Positions 18,096-27,463 of a DNA stretch of 64,000 bases are shown here, piece by piece (position 1 is the stretch's first letter; each line of letters begins with the position of its first letter). The DNA is from Pseudogracilibacillus auburnensis (lineage in GTDB: Bacteria > Bacillota > Bacilli > Bacillales > Amphibacillaceae): the NCBI RefSeq assembly GCF_003201975.1, contig NZ_QJJQ01000003.1, positions 62,001 through 126,000 on the forward strand, given 5' to 3'. Below the pieces are notes generated by a model. That model did no database searches. It was given only the letters and a program-made list of their open reading frames with translations, and was not told the DNA's origin. The translations under genes were made by a program, and so were the position numbers.

Positions 18096-18263
18096 TTACG
18101 CCAAATTATTTACTCGGGCTTTATGATTCCCCATATATGAATATGTTCTAATCCAAGCCCCGATCCTATTTAGCTCTGATAATCCATCTAAAGTTTTACA
18201 CAATCCAATATCATAATCAATAAACGGAAGTTCATCTCTTATTTCTTCTTCAGTAAAATTCAT
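18096..18263 (-). CDS. Small hypothetical protein, 55 residues
   Basis: A minus-strand ORF starting MNFTEEEIRDELPFIDYDIG and ending HKARVNNLA. GAGGGTG lies upstream at a workable distance. The sequence is acidic at the N-terminus with a mixed helical body, and there is no membrane segment. No family is recognised. It lies between the Cys-rich peptide gene and the divergent SOS-type operon. Protein-like composition and the ribosome site support it, but it could be a fragment. Confidence 0.45.
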   Translation of the reverse strand: MNFTEEEIRDELPFIDYDIGLCKTLDGLSELNRIGAWIRTYSYMGNHKARVNNLA

Positions 18264-18402
18264 AAATGAACACCCTCTAAAATTAGTTTATATAATATGA
18301 TCTTATAATTTAGCACATCCGCAATAGATATGTTTCAAGCTTTACACGATTCCCGTTTTATTCTCTACATAGAAAAAAGTCCTTTTCGGATTATTTTTCC
18401 AG

Positions 18403-18431
18403 TTGTAAAGAAACATTCGTTCGCATACAAT
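18403..18431 (+). promoter_or_regulatory. Sigma-A promoter with LexA box (SOS promoter)
   Basis: TTGTAA (-35, 18403-18408) and TACAAT (-10, 18426-18431) are 17 bases apart. The spacer holds GAAACATTCGTTCG (18410-18423). Its reverse complement matches all 14 positions of the B. subtilis LexA box CGAACRNRYGTTYC. LexA bound here would block the promoter. The promoter lies ~25 bases before the WYL-like ORF. Confidence 0.8.
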
Positions 18432-18454
18432 AAGAATGATAGGAGGGAACGAAT

Positions 18455-18670
18455 GTGCGTAACGAATTAATTAAGTATGTGAAACGTTGTCCAACATTAG
18501 TGATTATGTATATGGATGATAAAGGTATTATAACAAAACGAACTGTAAGAGTACTGAAAATGAACAGTTCAACTTTTACAGCATATTGTTATTTAAGAAA
18601 CGCAAGACGTACTTTTAAAATAAACAATTTGTTGGCCATTATCCCTATAACAGAAAGGGTGGTAATATGA
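18455..18670 (+). CDS. Small WYL-like protein in SOS operon with YolD
   Basis: A 71-residue protein. Its core 'VIMYMDDKGIITKRTVRVL' followed by 'AYCYLRNARRTFKINN' resembles the WYL ligand-binding domain (Y.D..G..T.R, then YC.LR..RTF). No DNA-binding domain is attached. Start GTG 18455 has AGGAGGGAACGA upstream. Its stop overlaps the yolD start by 4 bases. In B. subtilis yolD-type genes sit beside LexA-controlled Y-family polymerase genes such as uvrX and yqjW; no polymerase is found here. The LexA box directly upstream suggests induction by DNA damage. The WYL assignment is by eye. Confidence 0.7.
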   Translation: MRNELIKYVKRCPTLVIMYMDDKGIITKRTVRVLKMNSSTFTAYCYLRNARRTFKINNLLAIIPITERVVI

Positions 18671-18984
18671 AAGTGAACGATCGTGGCACAATGAAATGGA
18701 CATCATTAATGCTTCCAGAACATATAGAAATGTTAAACAAAATGTGGGAAGAACAAGAACATAAAGAAATGCCTGTCCTGGATGAACAACAGATAGCAGA
18801 AAATAATATGCTGTTGCGGGATGCGTTAGAAAATGATTTGGAAATACGAATAAAATATTATGTCGATCATGAATATAAAACCATAGAAGGTCGCTTGCTG
18901 TATATTGATATTTTAAATGAGAGACTGTTTACTGATGAGATAGAAATAAAATTAGAACATATAATAGAAGTTATTTTATTATAA
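18667..18984 (+). CDS. yolD: YolD-like family protein
   Basis: A 105-residue protein starting MKVNDRGTMKWTSLMLPEH, the signature of the YolD-like family (B. subtilis YolD, YqjX). Such proteins are usually encoded next to translesion polymerases of the UvrX type and are thought to act with them, but their role is not established. It overlaps the upstream WYL-like ORF by 4 bases, so they are probably co-translated. The upstream promoter carries a LexA box. The absent polymerase partner is either elsewhere or lost. Confidence 0.85.
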   Translation: MKVNDRGTMKWTSLMLPEHIEMLNKMWEEQEHKEMPVLDEQQIAENNMLLRDALENDLEIRIKYYVDHEYKTIEGRLLYIDILNERLFTDEIEIKLEHIIEVILL

Positions 18985-19005
18985 TTTCGTTGGAGGGTTA
19001 ATTTT

Positions 19006-19128
19006 ATGGAGAAAGACGCTTATTTGCGCTACTTCTTTTATATATATTGTACTTCAGTCCCCACTTATTTTACTAGCCCCAAAATTGCCCCCATAGGAAT
19101 ACTATTATATGGTTTTTTTAAGAAGTAG
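19006..19128 (+). CDS. Possible 40-residue small protein
   Basis: ATG 19006 is preceded by GTTGGAGGG at good spacing. The ORF is hydrophobic and aromatic (LRYFFYIYC early, IGILLYGFFKK at the end) and could be a membrane peptide. It follows yolD by 21 bases, so it may be the third gene of the SOS-type unit. No family is recognised and it is short enough to be chance. Confidence 0.3.
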   Translation: MEKDAYLRYFFYIYCTSVPTYFTSPKIAPIGILLYGFFKK

Positions 19129-19163
19129 TATTTATAAAGTATCTCCTTAAACTTATATACTCT

Positions 19164-19192
19164 TTGACTTAGTAACAATTAAATAATATACT
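19164..19192 (+). promoter_or_regulatory. Sigma-A promoter of fakA
   Basis: TTGACT and TATACT are separated by exactly 17 bases, about 90 bases before the fakA start. Confidence 0.65.
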
Positions 19193-19282
19193 TTGGTAAG
19201 CATTTATACTAAATGTAGTAATATTGTTTTTATACATTCATTTTTATAGTTCGGATACAAATAGTTTAGGGGAGGTATCTTA

Positions 19283-20941
19283 ATGAATACAAATATAATA
19301 AATAGTTCCACACTTATACAAATGATTCAAATGGGGGCTACTAATTTATCCAATTATAAAGAAATAATTAATAAACTAAATGTCTTTCCTGTTCCTGATG
19401 GAGATACAGGTACAAATATGAATTTATCGATGTCTTCTGGTGTAAAGGAAATTAACAACATAGCGAATGAAGAAATGTCTACTGTTGTAAACGCTTTTGT
19501 TAAAGGATTATTAATGGGAGCTCGTGGAAATTCTGGTGTCATTTTATCCCAATTATTTCGTGGGTTTTCATCAAGTTTAGAAGGAAAAAACGAAATAAAC
19601 GCCATCGACTTAGCAACTGCGTTAGATGCTGGAGTTCAGGTTGCTTATCAATCAGTAACTACACCAGTAGAGGGGACTATTTTAACAGTTGCGAAGGATG
19701 CGGCAAAAGTTGCAGTAGAGGAAGCTCAAAAAGTAAAAAATATTACTGAATTAATGGAAAAAGTAGTAGAAGCAGCCAAAAAATCATTGGAACGTACACC
19801 AGACTTGTTACCGATATTAAAAGAAGTCGGAGTAGTTGATTCTGGTGGTAAAGGTCTCGTTGTCATATATGATGGATTTCTAGCAGCATTAAAAGGCGAA
19901 GAAATTTCAGGAAAAGATGAAACAAATATGGAAATGAGGATTCAACAAGAACATGAGCATGCAGTACAATCTTTCATCAGTGCAGAATCAATTGAATATG
20001 GCTATTGTACAGAGTTTTTTGTTGAATTTGATCCAGAAAAACTAGACAAAACTCCATTTGATGAGAATGCCTTTCGTACGACATTAAGCGAATATGGTGA
20101 TTCTTTATTAGTTGCATCAGACCATGATTTTGTAAAAATACATATTCATACCGAATACCCGGGAAAAGTAATGACAATTGCACAGCAATATGGACAATTA
20201 ACGAAAATTGACATTGAAAATATGCGAAAACAATATGCATCCATTATTGACGAATCTTTAGAAGGTAAAGGACAAGAAGTGGAAAAAGAATATGGAATTA
20301 TTGCGGTTGCATTCGGCAGTGGGTTGAAAGAAATGTTTGAAAGTATTGGGGCTACAACGATTATCGAAGGTGGCCAAACGATGAACCCGAGTACGGAAGA
20401 TTTACTAACCGCCATTGAAAAAACGAATGCTAAACATACGTTTATTTTCCCGAATAATAAAAACATTATTTTATCCGCCAACCAAGCAAAGGAATTATCA
20501 ACGAAAAATATTATTATTATTCCAACAAAAACAATACCTCAAGGGATTAGTGCTCTGTTTGCATTTGACGAGGAAGAGTCCGTCGATACGAATGAAGAAA
20601 ATATGATGGCAGCAATCGAGGATGTAAAGACTGGTCTTGTTACGTATGCGACTCGTGATACAGTTATTCACCATATGGAAATTAAAAAGGATTCTTACAT
20701 GGGATTAAACGACGGGACGATTAAGGTGACAAATCCGGATAAATTAGAAACGGTACAATTATTAATAAACGAAATAATTGATGAAGATGACGAAATTATA
20801 ACGATATTTTATGGTGAAGATGTACAAGAAGACGAATTAAATAGATTAAAACACTATGTGAATGAACATGTAGAAGATGTGGATGTTGAATTTTATTTTG
20901 GTAATCAACCGATCTACTCATTTATTTTAATGGTTGAATAA
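19283..20941 (+). CDS. fakA: Fatty acid kinase, ATP-binding subunit FakA (YloV)
   Basis: A 552-residue DAK-like kinase that phosphorylates exogenous fatty acids presented by FakB, making acyl-phosphate for PlsX/PlsY. The N-terminal nucleotide and Mg2+ site is FPVPDGDTGTNMNLSM (residues ~34-49). GARGNSGVILSQLFRG follows (~76-91). The C-terminal half is the DUF1949/DegV-like region. B. subtilis YloV has ~553 residues. Start ATG 19283 has GGGGAGG upstream. In B. subtilis yloU precedes it; here that gene is missing and the accessory patch lies upstream. Function fits with plsX 4 kb downstream. Confidence 0.93.
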   Translation: MNTNIINSSTLIQMIQMGATNLSNYKEIINKLNVFPVPDGDTGTNMNLSMSSGVKEINNIANEEMSTVVNAFVKGLLMGARGNSGVILSQLFRGFSSSLEGKNEINAIDLATALDAGVQVAYQSVTTPVEGTILTVAKDAAKVAVEEAQKVKNITELMEKVVEAAKKSLERTPDLLPILKEVGVVDSGGKGLVVIYDGFLAALKGEEISGKDETNMEMRIQQEHEHAVQSFISAESIEYGYCTEFFVEFDPEKLDKTPFDENAFRTTLSEYGDSLLVASDHDFVKIHIHTEYPGKVMTIAQQYGQLTKIDIENMRKQYASIIDESLEGKGQEVEKEYGIIAVAFGSGLKEMFESIGATTIIEGGQTMNPSTEDLLTAIEKTNAKHTFIFPNNKNIILSANQAKELSTKNIIIIPTKTIPQGISALFAFDEEESVDTNEENMMAAIEDVKTGLVTYATRDTVIHHMEIKKDSYMGLNDGTIKVTNPDKLETVQLLINEIIDEDDEIITIFYGEDVQEDELNRLKHYVNEHVEDVDVEFYFGNQPIYSFILMVE

Positions 20942-21035
20942 ACGTAATCAGTTAAAAACTAGCCTTATTTCTACATAAATTAAATGATTTCCTTTAGGAT
21001 TAAGTTGGTGTAGTAAGAGCTACATGTAAACGATG

Positions 21036-21077
21036 AACGCAACTTTATGAGTATTTTCAAAAGTTGCGTTTTTTTCG
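21036..21077 (+). terminator. Terminator after fakA
   Basis: AACGCAACTTT (21036-21046) pairs with AAAGTTGCGTT (21060-21070) and is followed by seven T residues. Confidence 0.85.
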
Positions 21078-21207
21078 TTTGCCCTTATCATCTACACGAT
21101 ATTGTACGTGGAACAGTCGTACGATAATTTTCTATCATTAACGATTTCAACTTGTTATAATAATAAATAAACGATTGTCCGAAAAAATGTGTGTGGAAAT
21201 TCTTATA

Positions 21208-21411
21208 AAAGTGCGTGTTCAAAAAGAGGATAAAAAGGATCGAGCAGTTCGAGGCGGTGTAGCTTTGAGCAAATGTTTTAACACGCCGGAAAAGTTGTCT
21301 TCTTTTCCAAGGAACGGAGCGTATGCAATTTAATACGTGAGTAGCGGAAAAGCAAGCCAACAAAGAAATGCGAAGTGTCATTTTTACGGACTTTTTGAAC
21401 AACCTCTAAAA
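21208..21411 (+). repeat. MITE-like inverted-terminal repeat, copy B
   Basis: Begins AGTGCGTGTTCAAAAAG and ends GACTTTTTGAACAACCTC, with the same block GGAACGGAGCGTATGC and ATACGTGAGTA in the middle as copy A at 8180-8342. It is ~40 bases longer because of an insertion after the left part. It sits just before recG, where B. subtilis has sdaAB and sdaAA. Confidence 0.7.
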
Positions 21412-21430
21412 GAGAAAGAGTGAATAAAAT

Positions 21431-23461
21431 TTGTTAACAGATTCGGTAGATATGCTAAAAGGGGTAGGAGAAAAGCTTAAAAATGATCTTGCCTTAATGG
21501 ACATATACACGATGGAAGATCTTCTTCATTATTTTCCATTTCGTTACGATGTAGCAGAAATTAAGCCATTGTCAGAGTTGGTTCATGACGATCATGTTAC
21601 TATTGTTGGTCAAGTAATCCATGATCCCTCTATTACACACTATGGCAGAAAGCGTTCTCGACTCACATTTAATATTAAAGTCGAACATGCCGCCGTCAAG
21701 GCGGTTATGTTTAATCGAACTTTTGCAAAAAAACATCTCCCTCAAGGTACAATTGTTACTTTATCCGGGAAATGGGATGCTCATCGTCTCCAAATTACTG
21801 TAAGCAACTATCAGGTTGGTTATCCAAATACAGACGTCCATATTCAACCAATATATTCTGTAAAAGGCGATGTCAAACCTGGAAAGTTAAAAGTATTGAT
21901 CAAACAATGCATCGACCATTATCTTGATGAAATAGAAGAAATTTTGCCTGATACATACTTAACAGCTTACAAATTGCCAACACGAAAAGACGCTCTAAAA
22001 ATGATCCACCATCCATCAAGTCAAGCACAACTGAAACATGCGCGAAGAAGATTTATTTACGAAGAATTATTATTATTTCAACTAAAAATGAATCTATTAA
22101 AAAAACATCATCGCCAACTATCAGAAGGTAGAAAACAGGAACTCGATGATGCTAAGGTTGCACGTTTCATCAAAAAACTACCCTTTACATTAACAGGTGC
22201 ACAGAGGAATTCTTTAGACGAAATATTGGTAGATATGAAAGCTTCGATCCAAATGAATCGACTACTTCAAGGGGATGTAGGGTCTGGAAAGACGGCGGTT
22301 GCAACCATATGTTTATATGCATCTATCACAGCAGGTAATCAAGGTGCATTTATGGTGCCAACTGAAATTTTGGCTGAACAGCACTATCAATCGATTGTTA
22401 AGTTGCTTGGCTCTGAAACTAAGATTGCCCTACTTACCAGTTCGGTAAAAGGAAAAAAACGTCAAGAGATACTTGACGGCATTAAAAAGAATGATATTCA
22501 AATTGTGATAGGTACCCATTCATTAATTCAAGACGATGTTATTTTTCATCAATTAGGATTAATTATCATTGATGAACAGCATCGCTTCGGTGTTGAACAA
22601 CGGCGAACATTACGGGAAAAAGGGCTTGAACCAGATGTATTATTTATGACAGCTACACCAATTCCACGTACACTTGCTATTACTGCTTTTGGCGATATGG
22701 ATATTTCAATTATTGATCAATTGCCAGCAGGTCGAAAAGAGATCGAAACATATTGGGTAAAAGATAATATGTTAGACAGGGTGTTACAATTTATTGAAAA
22801 AAGAATTGCTCATGGTGAACAAGCATATATCGTGTCTCCTTTAATTGAAGAATCGGAAGCATTTGATTATCAAAATGCCATTGATTTATACCATCAACTA
22901 GAGACATACTACCCAGCCCATATAAAGATAGGCTTATTACATGGAAGGCTCCCAAATGATGAAAAAGAAGGAATGATGCAGCAGTTTATCCAAAACAAAA
23001 TCCATATTCTCGTTGCTACTACAGTCATTGAAGTAGGAGTAAATGTACCAAATGCAAGTGTCATGGTTATTTATGATGCAGAACGTTTTGGATTATCTCA
23101 GTTACACCAGCTTAGGGGGAGAGTTGGTAGGGGGGATCAACAAAGCTATTGTATTTTAATTGCAGATCCAAAAGGAGAAGTTGGAAAAGAGAGAATGCGA
23201 ATTATGACGGAGACAAATGATGGTTTTCGATTATCAGAAGAAGACTTAAAATTAAGAGGCCCTGGAGATTTTTTCGGAAAAAAACAGAGCGGATTACCAG
23301 AATTTAAAGTTGCCGATTTAATTCATGATTACCGAGCATTAGAAGTTGCTAGGAAAGATGCTGCGTACATCATTTCAAATCATTTATTAGAAACAGATAG
23401 GGCCTATCTAAGTTTAAATAAAATGCTTGAAGAATATACAGAACAACAAAGGTTTGATTAG
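21431..23461 (+). CDS. recG: ATP-dependent DNA helicase RecG
   Basis: Branch-migration helicase that remodels stalled forks and Holliday junctions. 676 residues (B. subtilis 682). The wedge/OB domain is N-terminal (~50-145). Walker A is LLQGDVGSGKTAV (~residue 278) and the helicase II box is IIDEQHRFGV. Motif 'TATPIPRTLAIT' and the C-terminal 'QLRGRVGRG' follow. Start is TTG with a modest AAGAGAAAGAG ribosome site, partly within the tail of the upstream repeat element. Confidence 0.96.
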   Translation: MLTDSVDMLKGVGEKLKNDLALMDIYTMEDLLHYFPFRYDVAEIKPLSELVHDDHVTIVGQVIHDPSITHYGRKRSRLTFNIKVEHAAVKAVMFNRTFAKKHLPQGTIVTLSGKWDAHRLQITVSNYQVGYPNTDVHIQPIYSVKGDVKPGKLKVLIKQCIDHYLDEIEEILPDTYLTAYKLPTRKDALKMIHHPSSQAQLKHARRRFIYEELLLFQLKMNLLKKHHRQLSEGRKQELDDAKVARFIKKLPFTLTGAQRNSLDEILVDMKASIQMNRLLQGDVGSGKTAVATICLYASITAGNQGAFMVPTEILAEQHYQSIVKLLGSETKIALLTSSVKGKKRQEILDGIKKNDIQIVIGTHSLIQDDVIFHQLGLIIIDEQHRFGVEQRRTLREKGLEPDVLFMTATPIPRTLAITAFGDMDISIIDQLPAGRKEIETYWVKDNMLDRVLQFIEKRIAHGEQAYIVSPLIEESEAFDYQNAIDLYHQLETYYPAHIKIGLLHGRLPNDEKEGMMQQFIQNKIHILVATTVIEVGVNVPNASVMVIYDAERFGLSQLHQLRGRVGRGDQQSYCILIADPKGEVGKERMRIMTETNDGFRLSEEDLKLRGPGDFFGKKQSGLPEFKVADLIHDYRALEVARKDAAYIISNHLLETDRAYLSLNKMLEEYTEQQRFD

Positions 23462-23675
23462 GCGATCATCACGAAAGTAAGATGTACTGAAATAGCCATG
23501 GAAAGAGCTTGGATAGGTCTCTATAGAAAAGCAGATTGTGATCCACTCCCACAGACTTTGTAAACAGTAAAGTAGGAGAAGTGATTTGCGGCGGCATCCC
23601 CTTCCAATCTTATTTTTCTAAGCAAATAATTCAACATGAAGTAATCATGAAGATGAAAGTTTGATATTTTGCCCC

Positions 23676-23704
23676 TTGCATTTTTAAACATGGTGTTATA
23701 TATT
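23676..23704 (+). promoter_or_regulatory. Sigma-A promoter of the fapR operon
   Basis: TTGCAT (-35) and TATATT (-10) with a 17-base spacer, directly followed by the FapR box. Confidence 0.65.
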
Positions 23705-23708
23705 ACTA

Positions 23709-23727
23709 TTATTACCTAGTCATAATT
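23709..23727 (+). promoter_or_regulatory. FapR operator
   Basis: TTATTACCTAGTCATAATT matches 17 of 19 bases of the B. subtilis fapR operator as I recall it (TTAGTACCTAGTCTTAATT). It covers the likely transcription start, so FapR would repress its own operon until malonyl-CoA binds. Confidence 0.75.
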
Positions 23728-23749
23728 ACGTGCTATGGATGTGTAAAAA

Positions 23750-24325
23750 ATGAGGATGAAAAAAGATAAACGCCAACAATTATTAGTTGAAAAAATAGAG
23801 AGTACACCCTTTATTACGGATGAAGAGTTAGCGAATTATTTTAAAGTAAGTATTCAAACGATTCGCTTAGACCGGTTAGAATTGTCCATCCCGGAGCTAA
23901 GGGAGAGGATAAAATCTGTGGCGACGAATCACTGGAATGAAACAGTCAAGTCTTTACCGCTTGAAGAGGTCATTGGAGATATTATTGACTTAGAGTTAGA
24001 CAAACGAGCGATATCGATTATGACAATTCAACGTGAGCACGTTTTTTCGAGGAATAAAATCGCTCGTGGACATCACCTTTTCGCGCAAGCAAATTCATTG
24101 GCTGTCGCCTTAATAAACGATGAACTAGCTTTAACGAGAAAGTCGGAAATTATGTTTAAACGACAAGTGAACCTGAAAGAACAAGTAGTTGCAAAAGCAG
24201 AGGTAAAGGATGTTCAAAAAAATGGAATTACGATCGTCAACGTTCAAAGTTATGTAAAAAATGAACTAGTTTTTACAGGCGAATTTCATATGTATCGTTC
24301 AAGTGGAGACAAAAAGGAGACATAA
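23750..24325 (+). CDS. fapR: Transcriptional repressor of fatty acid synthesis FapR
   Basis: A 191-residue regulator. The N-terminal helix-turn-helix reads [20 protein letters not shown]. The C-terminal hot-dog domain (from ~residue 75) binds malonyl-CoA, which releases it from DNA. B. subtilis FapR has 188 residues. ATG 23750 and ATG 23756 are both possible starts; the ribosome site is weak (GGATGTG). It heads fapR-plsX-fabD-fabG-acpP with 3-base gaps, and a FapR box overlaps the promoter, so the operon is autoregulated. Confidence 0.95.
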   Translation: MRMKKDKRQQLLVEKIESTPFITDEELANYFKVSIQTIRLDRLELSIPELRERIKSVATNHWNETVKSLPLEEVIGDIIDLELDKRAISIMTIQREHVFSRNKIARGHHLFAQANSLAVALINDELALTRKSEIMFKRQVNLKEQVVAKAEVKDVQKNGITIVNVQSYVKNELVFTGEFHMYRSSGDKKET

Positions 24326-24328
24326 TTC

Positions 24329-25330
24329 ATGAAAATAGCGATAGATGCAATGGGGGGAGACAACGCGCCAAAAGTAGTGGTAGAAGGCGCGATGGAAGCC
24401 ATTGATAATGTGAAAGAATTACATATTACATTAGTTGGTAATGAAAATGAAATTAAAAAATATTTATCGAATGATGAACGAATTACCATTATTCATACGA
24501 ACGAAATGATCGAAGGAGATGAAGAGCCGATTCGAGCGGTGCGGAGGAAAAAAAATGCTTCTGTTGTCTTAATGGCAAACGAAGTAAAAGAAAAGCGGGC
24601 GGATGCTTGTATTTCAGCAGGCAATACAGGAGCCCTCGTCGTCTCTGGACTGTTTGTAGTCGGACGTACAAAAGGAATTGATCGTCCAGCACTAAGTCCG
24701 ACTTTGCCAACAGCAGATGGAAAGGGATTTTTATTACTTGATGCAGGAGCAAATGTCGATGCAAGTGCACACAATCTCGTACAATATGGAGTGATGGGCT
24801 CCATCTATTGTGAAAAAGTTAGAATGATTCCAAAGCCAACAGTAGGTTTATTAAATGTCGGGACAGAGGATGGAAAGGGTAATAATGTAACGAAAAAAGC
24901 ATTTCAACAACTGGCCAATGCACCGATCCATTTTATTGGCAATGTGGAGGCAAGAGATTTACTTAATGGGGTTGCTGATGTCGTTGTCACTGATGGATTT
25001 AGCGGTAATATTACATTGAAATCAATTGAAGGAACCGCTTTACACGTAATGAAGTTACTTAAAAATACATTAACATCTTCTTTAAAGACGAAGCTTGCCG
25101 CTGGACTAATAAAAAATGATTTAAAAAAACTAAAAAACGAACTTGATTATCCAGAATATGGTGGTGCGGCATTATTTGGATTATCAGCCCCTGTCATTAA
25201 ATCGCACGGATCATCGAATAGTCGTGCTATATACCATACGATTAAACAAGCATGTCATATGATTGAAAACGACGTTATTGGTACGATTGAAAGAACTGTA
25301 ACATCGTTAGATTTTGTGGAGGAGGAATAA
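24329..25330 (+). CDS. plsX: Phosphate acyltransferase PlsX
   Basis: Makes acyl-phosphate from acyl-ACP as the first committed step of phospholipid synthesis through PlsY; it also converts FakA-made acyl-phosphate to acyl-ACP. It starts [15 protein letters not shown]. Conserved '[11 protein letters not shown]' and '[13 protein letters not shown]' follow. 333 residues, as in B. subtilis. It begins 3 bases after fapR and ends 3 bases before fabD. Confidence 0.97.
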   Translation: MKIAIDAMGGDNAPKVVVEGAMEAIDNVKELHITLVGNENEIKKYLSNDERITIIHTNEMIEGDEEPIRAVRRKKNASVVLMANEVKEKRADACISAGNTGALVVSGLFVVGRTKGIDRPALSPTLPTADGKGFLLLDAGANVDASAHNLVQYGVMGSIYCEKVRMIPKPTVGLLNVGTEDGKGNNVTKKAFQQLANAPIHFIGNVEARDLLNGVADVVVTDGFSGNITLKSIEGTALHVMKLLKNTLTSSLKTKLAAGLIKNDLKKLKNELDYPEYGGAALFGLSAPVIKSHGSSNSRAIYHTIKQACHMIENDVIGTIERTVTSLDFVEEE

Positions 25331-25333
25331 TAG

Positions 25334-26275
25334 ATGAAAAAAATTGCATTCATGTTCCCAGGGCAAGGATCACAAGTAGTAGGAATGGGAAAAGAGTTAT
25401 ATGATCAATATGAGGAAGTAAAGCAACTCTATACGTTAGCGAACAATGTTTTACATAAGGATATTACGGATATAATGTTTAACGGACCACAAGAGACATT
25501 AACAGAAACAGAAAATGCTCAACCAGCCTTACTGTTAAATAGTATTGCTGTCTTCACTTTGCTAATAAAAGAAAATATTACTCCGGTCATGACGATTGGT
25601 CATAGTTTAGGAGAGTATAGTGCCTTAGTTGCCGCTCAAGCTCTTTCTCTTGAAGAAGCACTTCCATTAGTGATGACACGTGGTAGGTTAATGGAAAAAG
25701 CTTTCCCCAAAGGAAAAGGGACAATGGCAGCTGTACTTGGCATGAAAGAAGAAGAAATACGTGTAGAACTTGAAAAAATTTCGGAAGAAGAAATAGTAGA
25801 TATTGCTAACTTAAATTGTCCAGGACAAATCGTTATTTCAGGTTCTAGAGGTGGTATCGAAGAAGCGGGAGAACTTTTAAAGGATGCTGGGGCAAGACGA
25901 GTTCTGCCTCTAAATGTGAGCGGACCATTCCATTCACGATTGATGCAATCGGCAAATGACACCTTTCAAGACTCATTAAACCAAGTAACATTTCACGATG
26001 CGACGGTTCCAGTTTATGCAAATGTAACCGCAGGGGCTGTGACAGATAAAGAAGAAATAAAACAGTTATTAATTCAACAACTATATTCCCCTGTTCGTTT
26101 TGAAGAATCAATTAACAATATGATCAAAGAGGAAGTCGACGCTTTCGTTGAAGTAGGAACAGGAAATGTATTATGTGGTTTAGTCCGAAAAATTAATCGT
26201 AAAATAAAAACATTTGCTGTCCAAGATCAAGAATCTCTTGAGCAATTTCTATCTTGGTATAAGGAGGATGCCTAA
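25334..26275 (+). CDS. fabD: Malonyl-CoA:ACP transacylase
   Basis: Moves the malonyl group from CoA to ACP for fatty acid elongation. The N-terminus has FMFPGQGSQ. The catalytic serine lies in GHSLGEYSA (Ser ~90) and the second catalytic residue is in the 'GPFHSRLM' His motif (~200). 313 residues (B. subtilis 317). Its stop lies one base before fabG. Confidence 0.97.
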   Translation: MKKIAFMFPGQGSQVVGMGKELYDQYEEVKQLYTLANNVLHKDITDIMFNGPQETLTETENAQPALLLNSIAVFTLLIKENITPVMTIGHSLGEYSALVAAQALSLEEALPLVMTRGRLMEKAFPKGKGTMAAVLGMKEEEIRVELEKISEEEIVDIANLNCPGQIVISGSRGGIEEAGELLKDAGARRVLPLNVSGPFHSRLMQSANDTFQDSLNQVTFHDATVPVYANVTAGAVTDKEEIKQLLIQQLYSPVRFEESINNMIKEEVDAFVEVGTGNVLCGLVRKINRKIKTFAVQDQESLEQFLSWYKEDA

Positions 26276-26276
26276 T

Positions 26277-27017
26277 ATGTTAAAAGGTAAAACAGCACTC
26301 GTTACAGGTTCATCACGTGGGATTGGACGAGCGATCGCATTAGCATTAGCAGAAAAAGGGGCAAATATTGCTGTCAACTATGCTGGAAATGAAACAAAAG
26401 CAGAAGAGGTTGTCCAGGAATTAAAAGACCTAGGTGTAGAAGCAATTAAAATCCGTGCGAATGTAGCGGATGAACAAGATGTAAAAGCAATGATAAAAGA
26501 AGTGATAAAAACATTTGGCACACTCGATATTCTAGTAAACAACGCTGGGATTACGAGAGATAACTTATTAATGCGAATGAAAGTAGAAGAGTTTGATGAT
26601 GTCATTGAAACAAATTTAAAAGGTGCTTTTCTTTGTACAAAAGCAGTAACAAGACAAATGATGAAACAACGTGCAGGAAAAATAATTAATATCGCATCCA
26701 TTGTTGGGGTTAGTGGAAATGCAGGACAAGCAAATTATGTTGCTGCAAAAGCTGGGATGATTGGATTAACAAAATCAACAGCGAAAGAACTAGCATCCCG
26801 TAATATTCTCGTCAATGCGATTGCACCAGGATTTATTACGACAGATATGACAGATGTGTTAACAAATGAACAAAAGACTGCAATCCTATCAACCATTCCA
26901 TTAGAAAAATTAGGAGAACCAGAAGATATTGCCAATGTTGTCTGTTTTCTAGCATCAGATGATGCAAAATATATAACTGGTCAAACGATTCATGTTGATG
27001 GTGGCATGGTTATGTAA
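26277..27017 (+). CDS. fabG: 3-oxoacyl-ACP reductase
   Basis: NADPH-dependent short-chain dehydrogenase that reduces 3-ketoacyl-ACP. The cofactor motif is [12 protein letters not shown] (~residues 11-22), NNAG is conserved, and the catalytic Ser-Tyr-Lys appears in [23 protein letters not shown] 26277 has AAGGAGG upstream and gives the usual 246 residues; 63 bases of open frame upstream lie within fabD and are not used. Confidence 0.97.
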   Translation: MLKGKTALVTGSSRGIGRAIALALAEKGANIAVNYAGNETKAEEVVQELKDLGVEAIKIRANVADEQDVKAMIKEVIKTFGTLDILVNNAGITRDNLLMRMKVEEFDDVIETNLKGAFLCTKAVTRQMMKQRAGKIINIASIVGVSGNAGQANYVAAKAGMIGLTKSTAKELASRNILVNAIAPGFITTDMTDVLTNEQKTAILSTIPLEKLGEPEDIANVVCFLASDDAKYITGQTIHVDGGMVM

Positions 27018-27078
27018 TAAAAGTATCACTAGTAATTTTAGTTGAATTCACATATACTATTGGAGGGAGGTGAAAGAG

Positions 27079-27312
27079 ATGTCAGAAGTATTTGATCGCG
27101 TAAAAGAAATTATCGTTGAACAATTAGATGTAGAGGAATCAGAAATTACGATGGAAGCCTCTTTCAGAGATGATTTAGAAGCAGATTCATTGGACGTTGT
27201 TGAGCTTGTAATGGAATTAGAAGATGAGTTTGATTTAGAAATCGCTGATGAAGAAGCAGAAAACATTAATACTGTTGGTGATGCTGTTAACTATATTGAA
27301 GGCAAGCAATAA
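27079..27312 (+). CDS. acpP: Acyl carrier protein
   Basis: A 77-residue acidic carrier with the phosphopantetheine site DSLD (Ser37, motif [11 protein letters not shown]). It carries growing acyl chains between FabD, FabG and PlsX products. ATG 27079 is chosen over in-frame GTG 27070 because GGAGGGAGG lies directly upstream and the length matches B. subtilis exactly. A terminator follows before rnc. Confidence 0.97.
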   Translation: MSEVFDRVKEIIVEQLDVEESEITMEASFRDDLEADSLDVVELVMELEDEFDLEIADEEAENINTVGDAVNYIEGKQ

Positions 27313-27412
27313 TGAGCATGTGCACTTATGAATGACAGTATTATGTATAAAGTTGCTATTATATAAAATATTAGTAGTATACATAAGAGAACTTTGTAAC
27401 TACCATGATTTT

Positions 27413-27437
27413 AAGTCTCGCATGTGCGGGACTTTTC
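27413..27437 (+). terminator. Terminator after acpP
   Basis: AAGTCTCGC (27413-27421) pairs with GCGGGACTT (27426-27434, one G-T pair) around ATGT, then TT. Confidence 0.65.
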
Positions 27438-27463
27438 CATTTTCTTTTAAAGGGGTGAGTAAA

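Noticed and set aside
21088-21402. 104-codon minus-strand ORF before recG
   Set aside because: It spans MITE-like copy B and has no ribosome site.
27332-27463. N-terminal extension of RNase III by 44 codons
   Set aside because: It would cross the acpP terminator; TTG 27464 has a good ribosome site and the family starts there.
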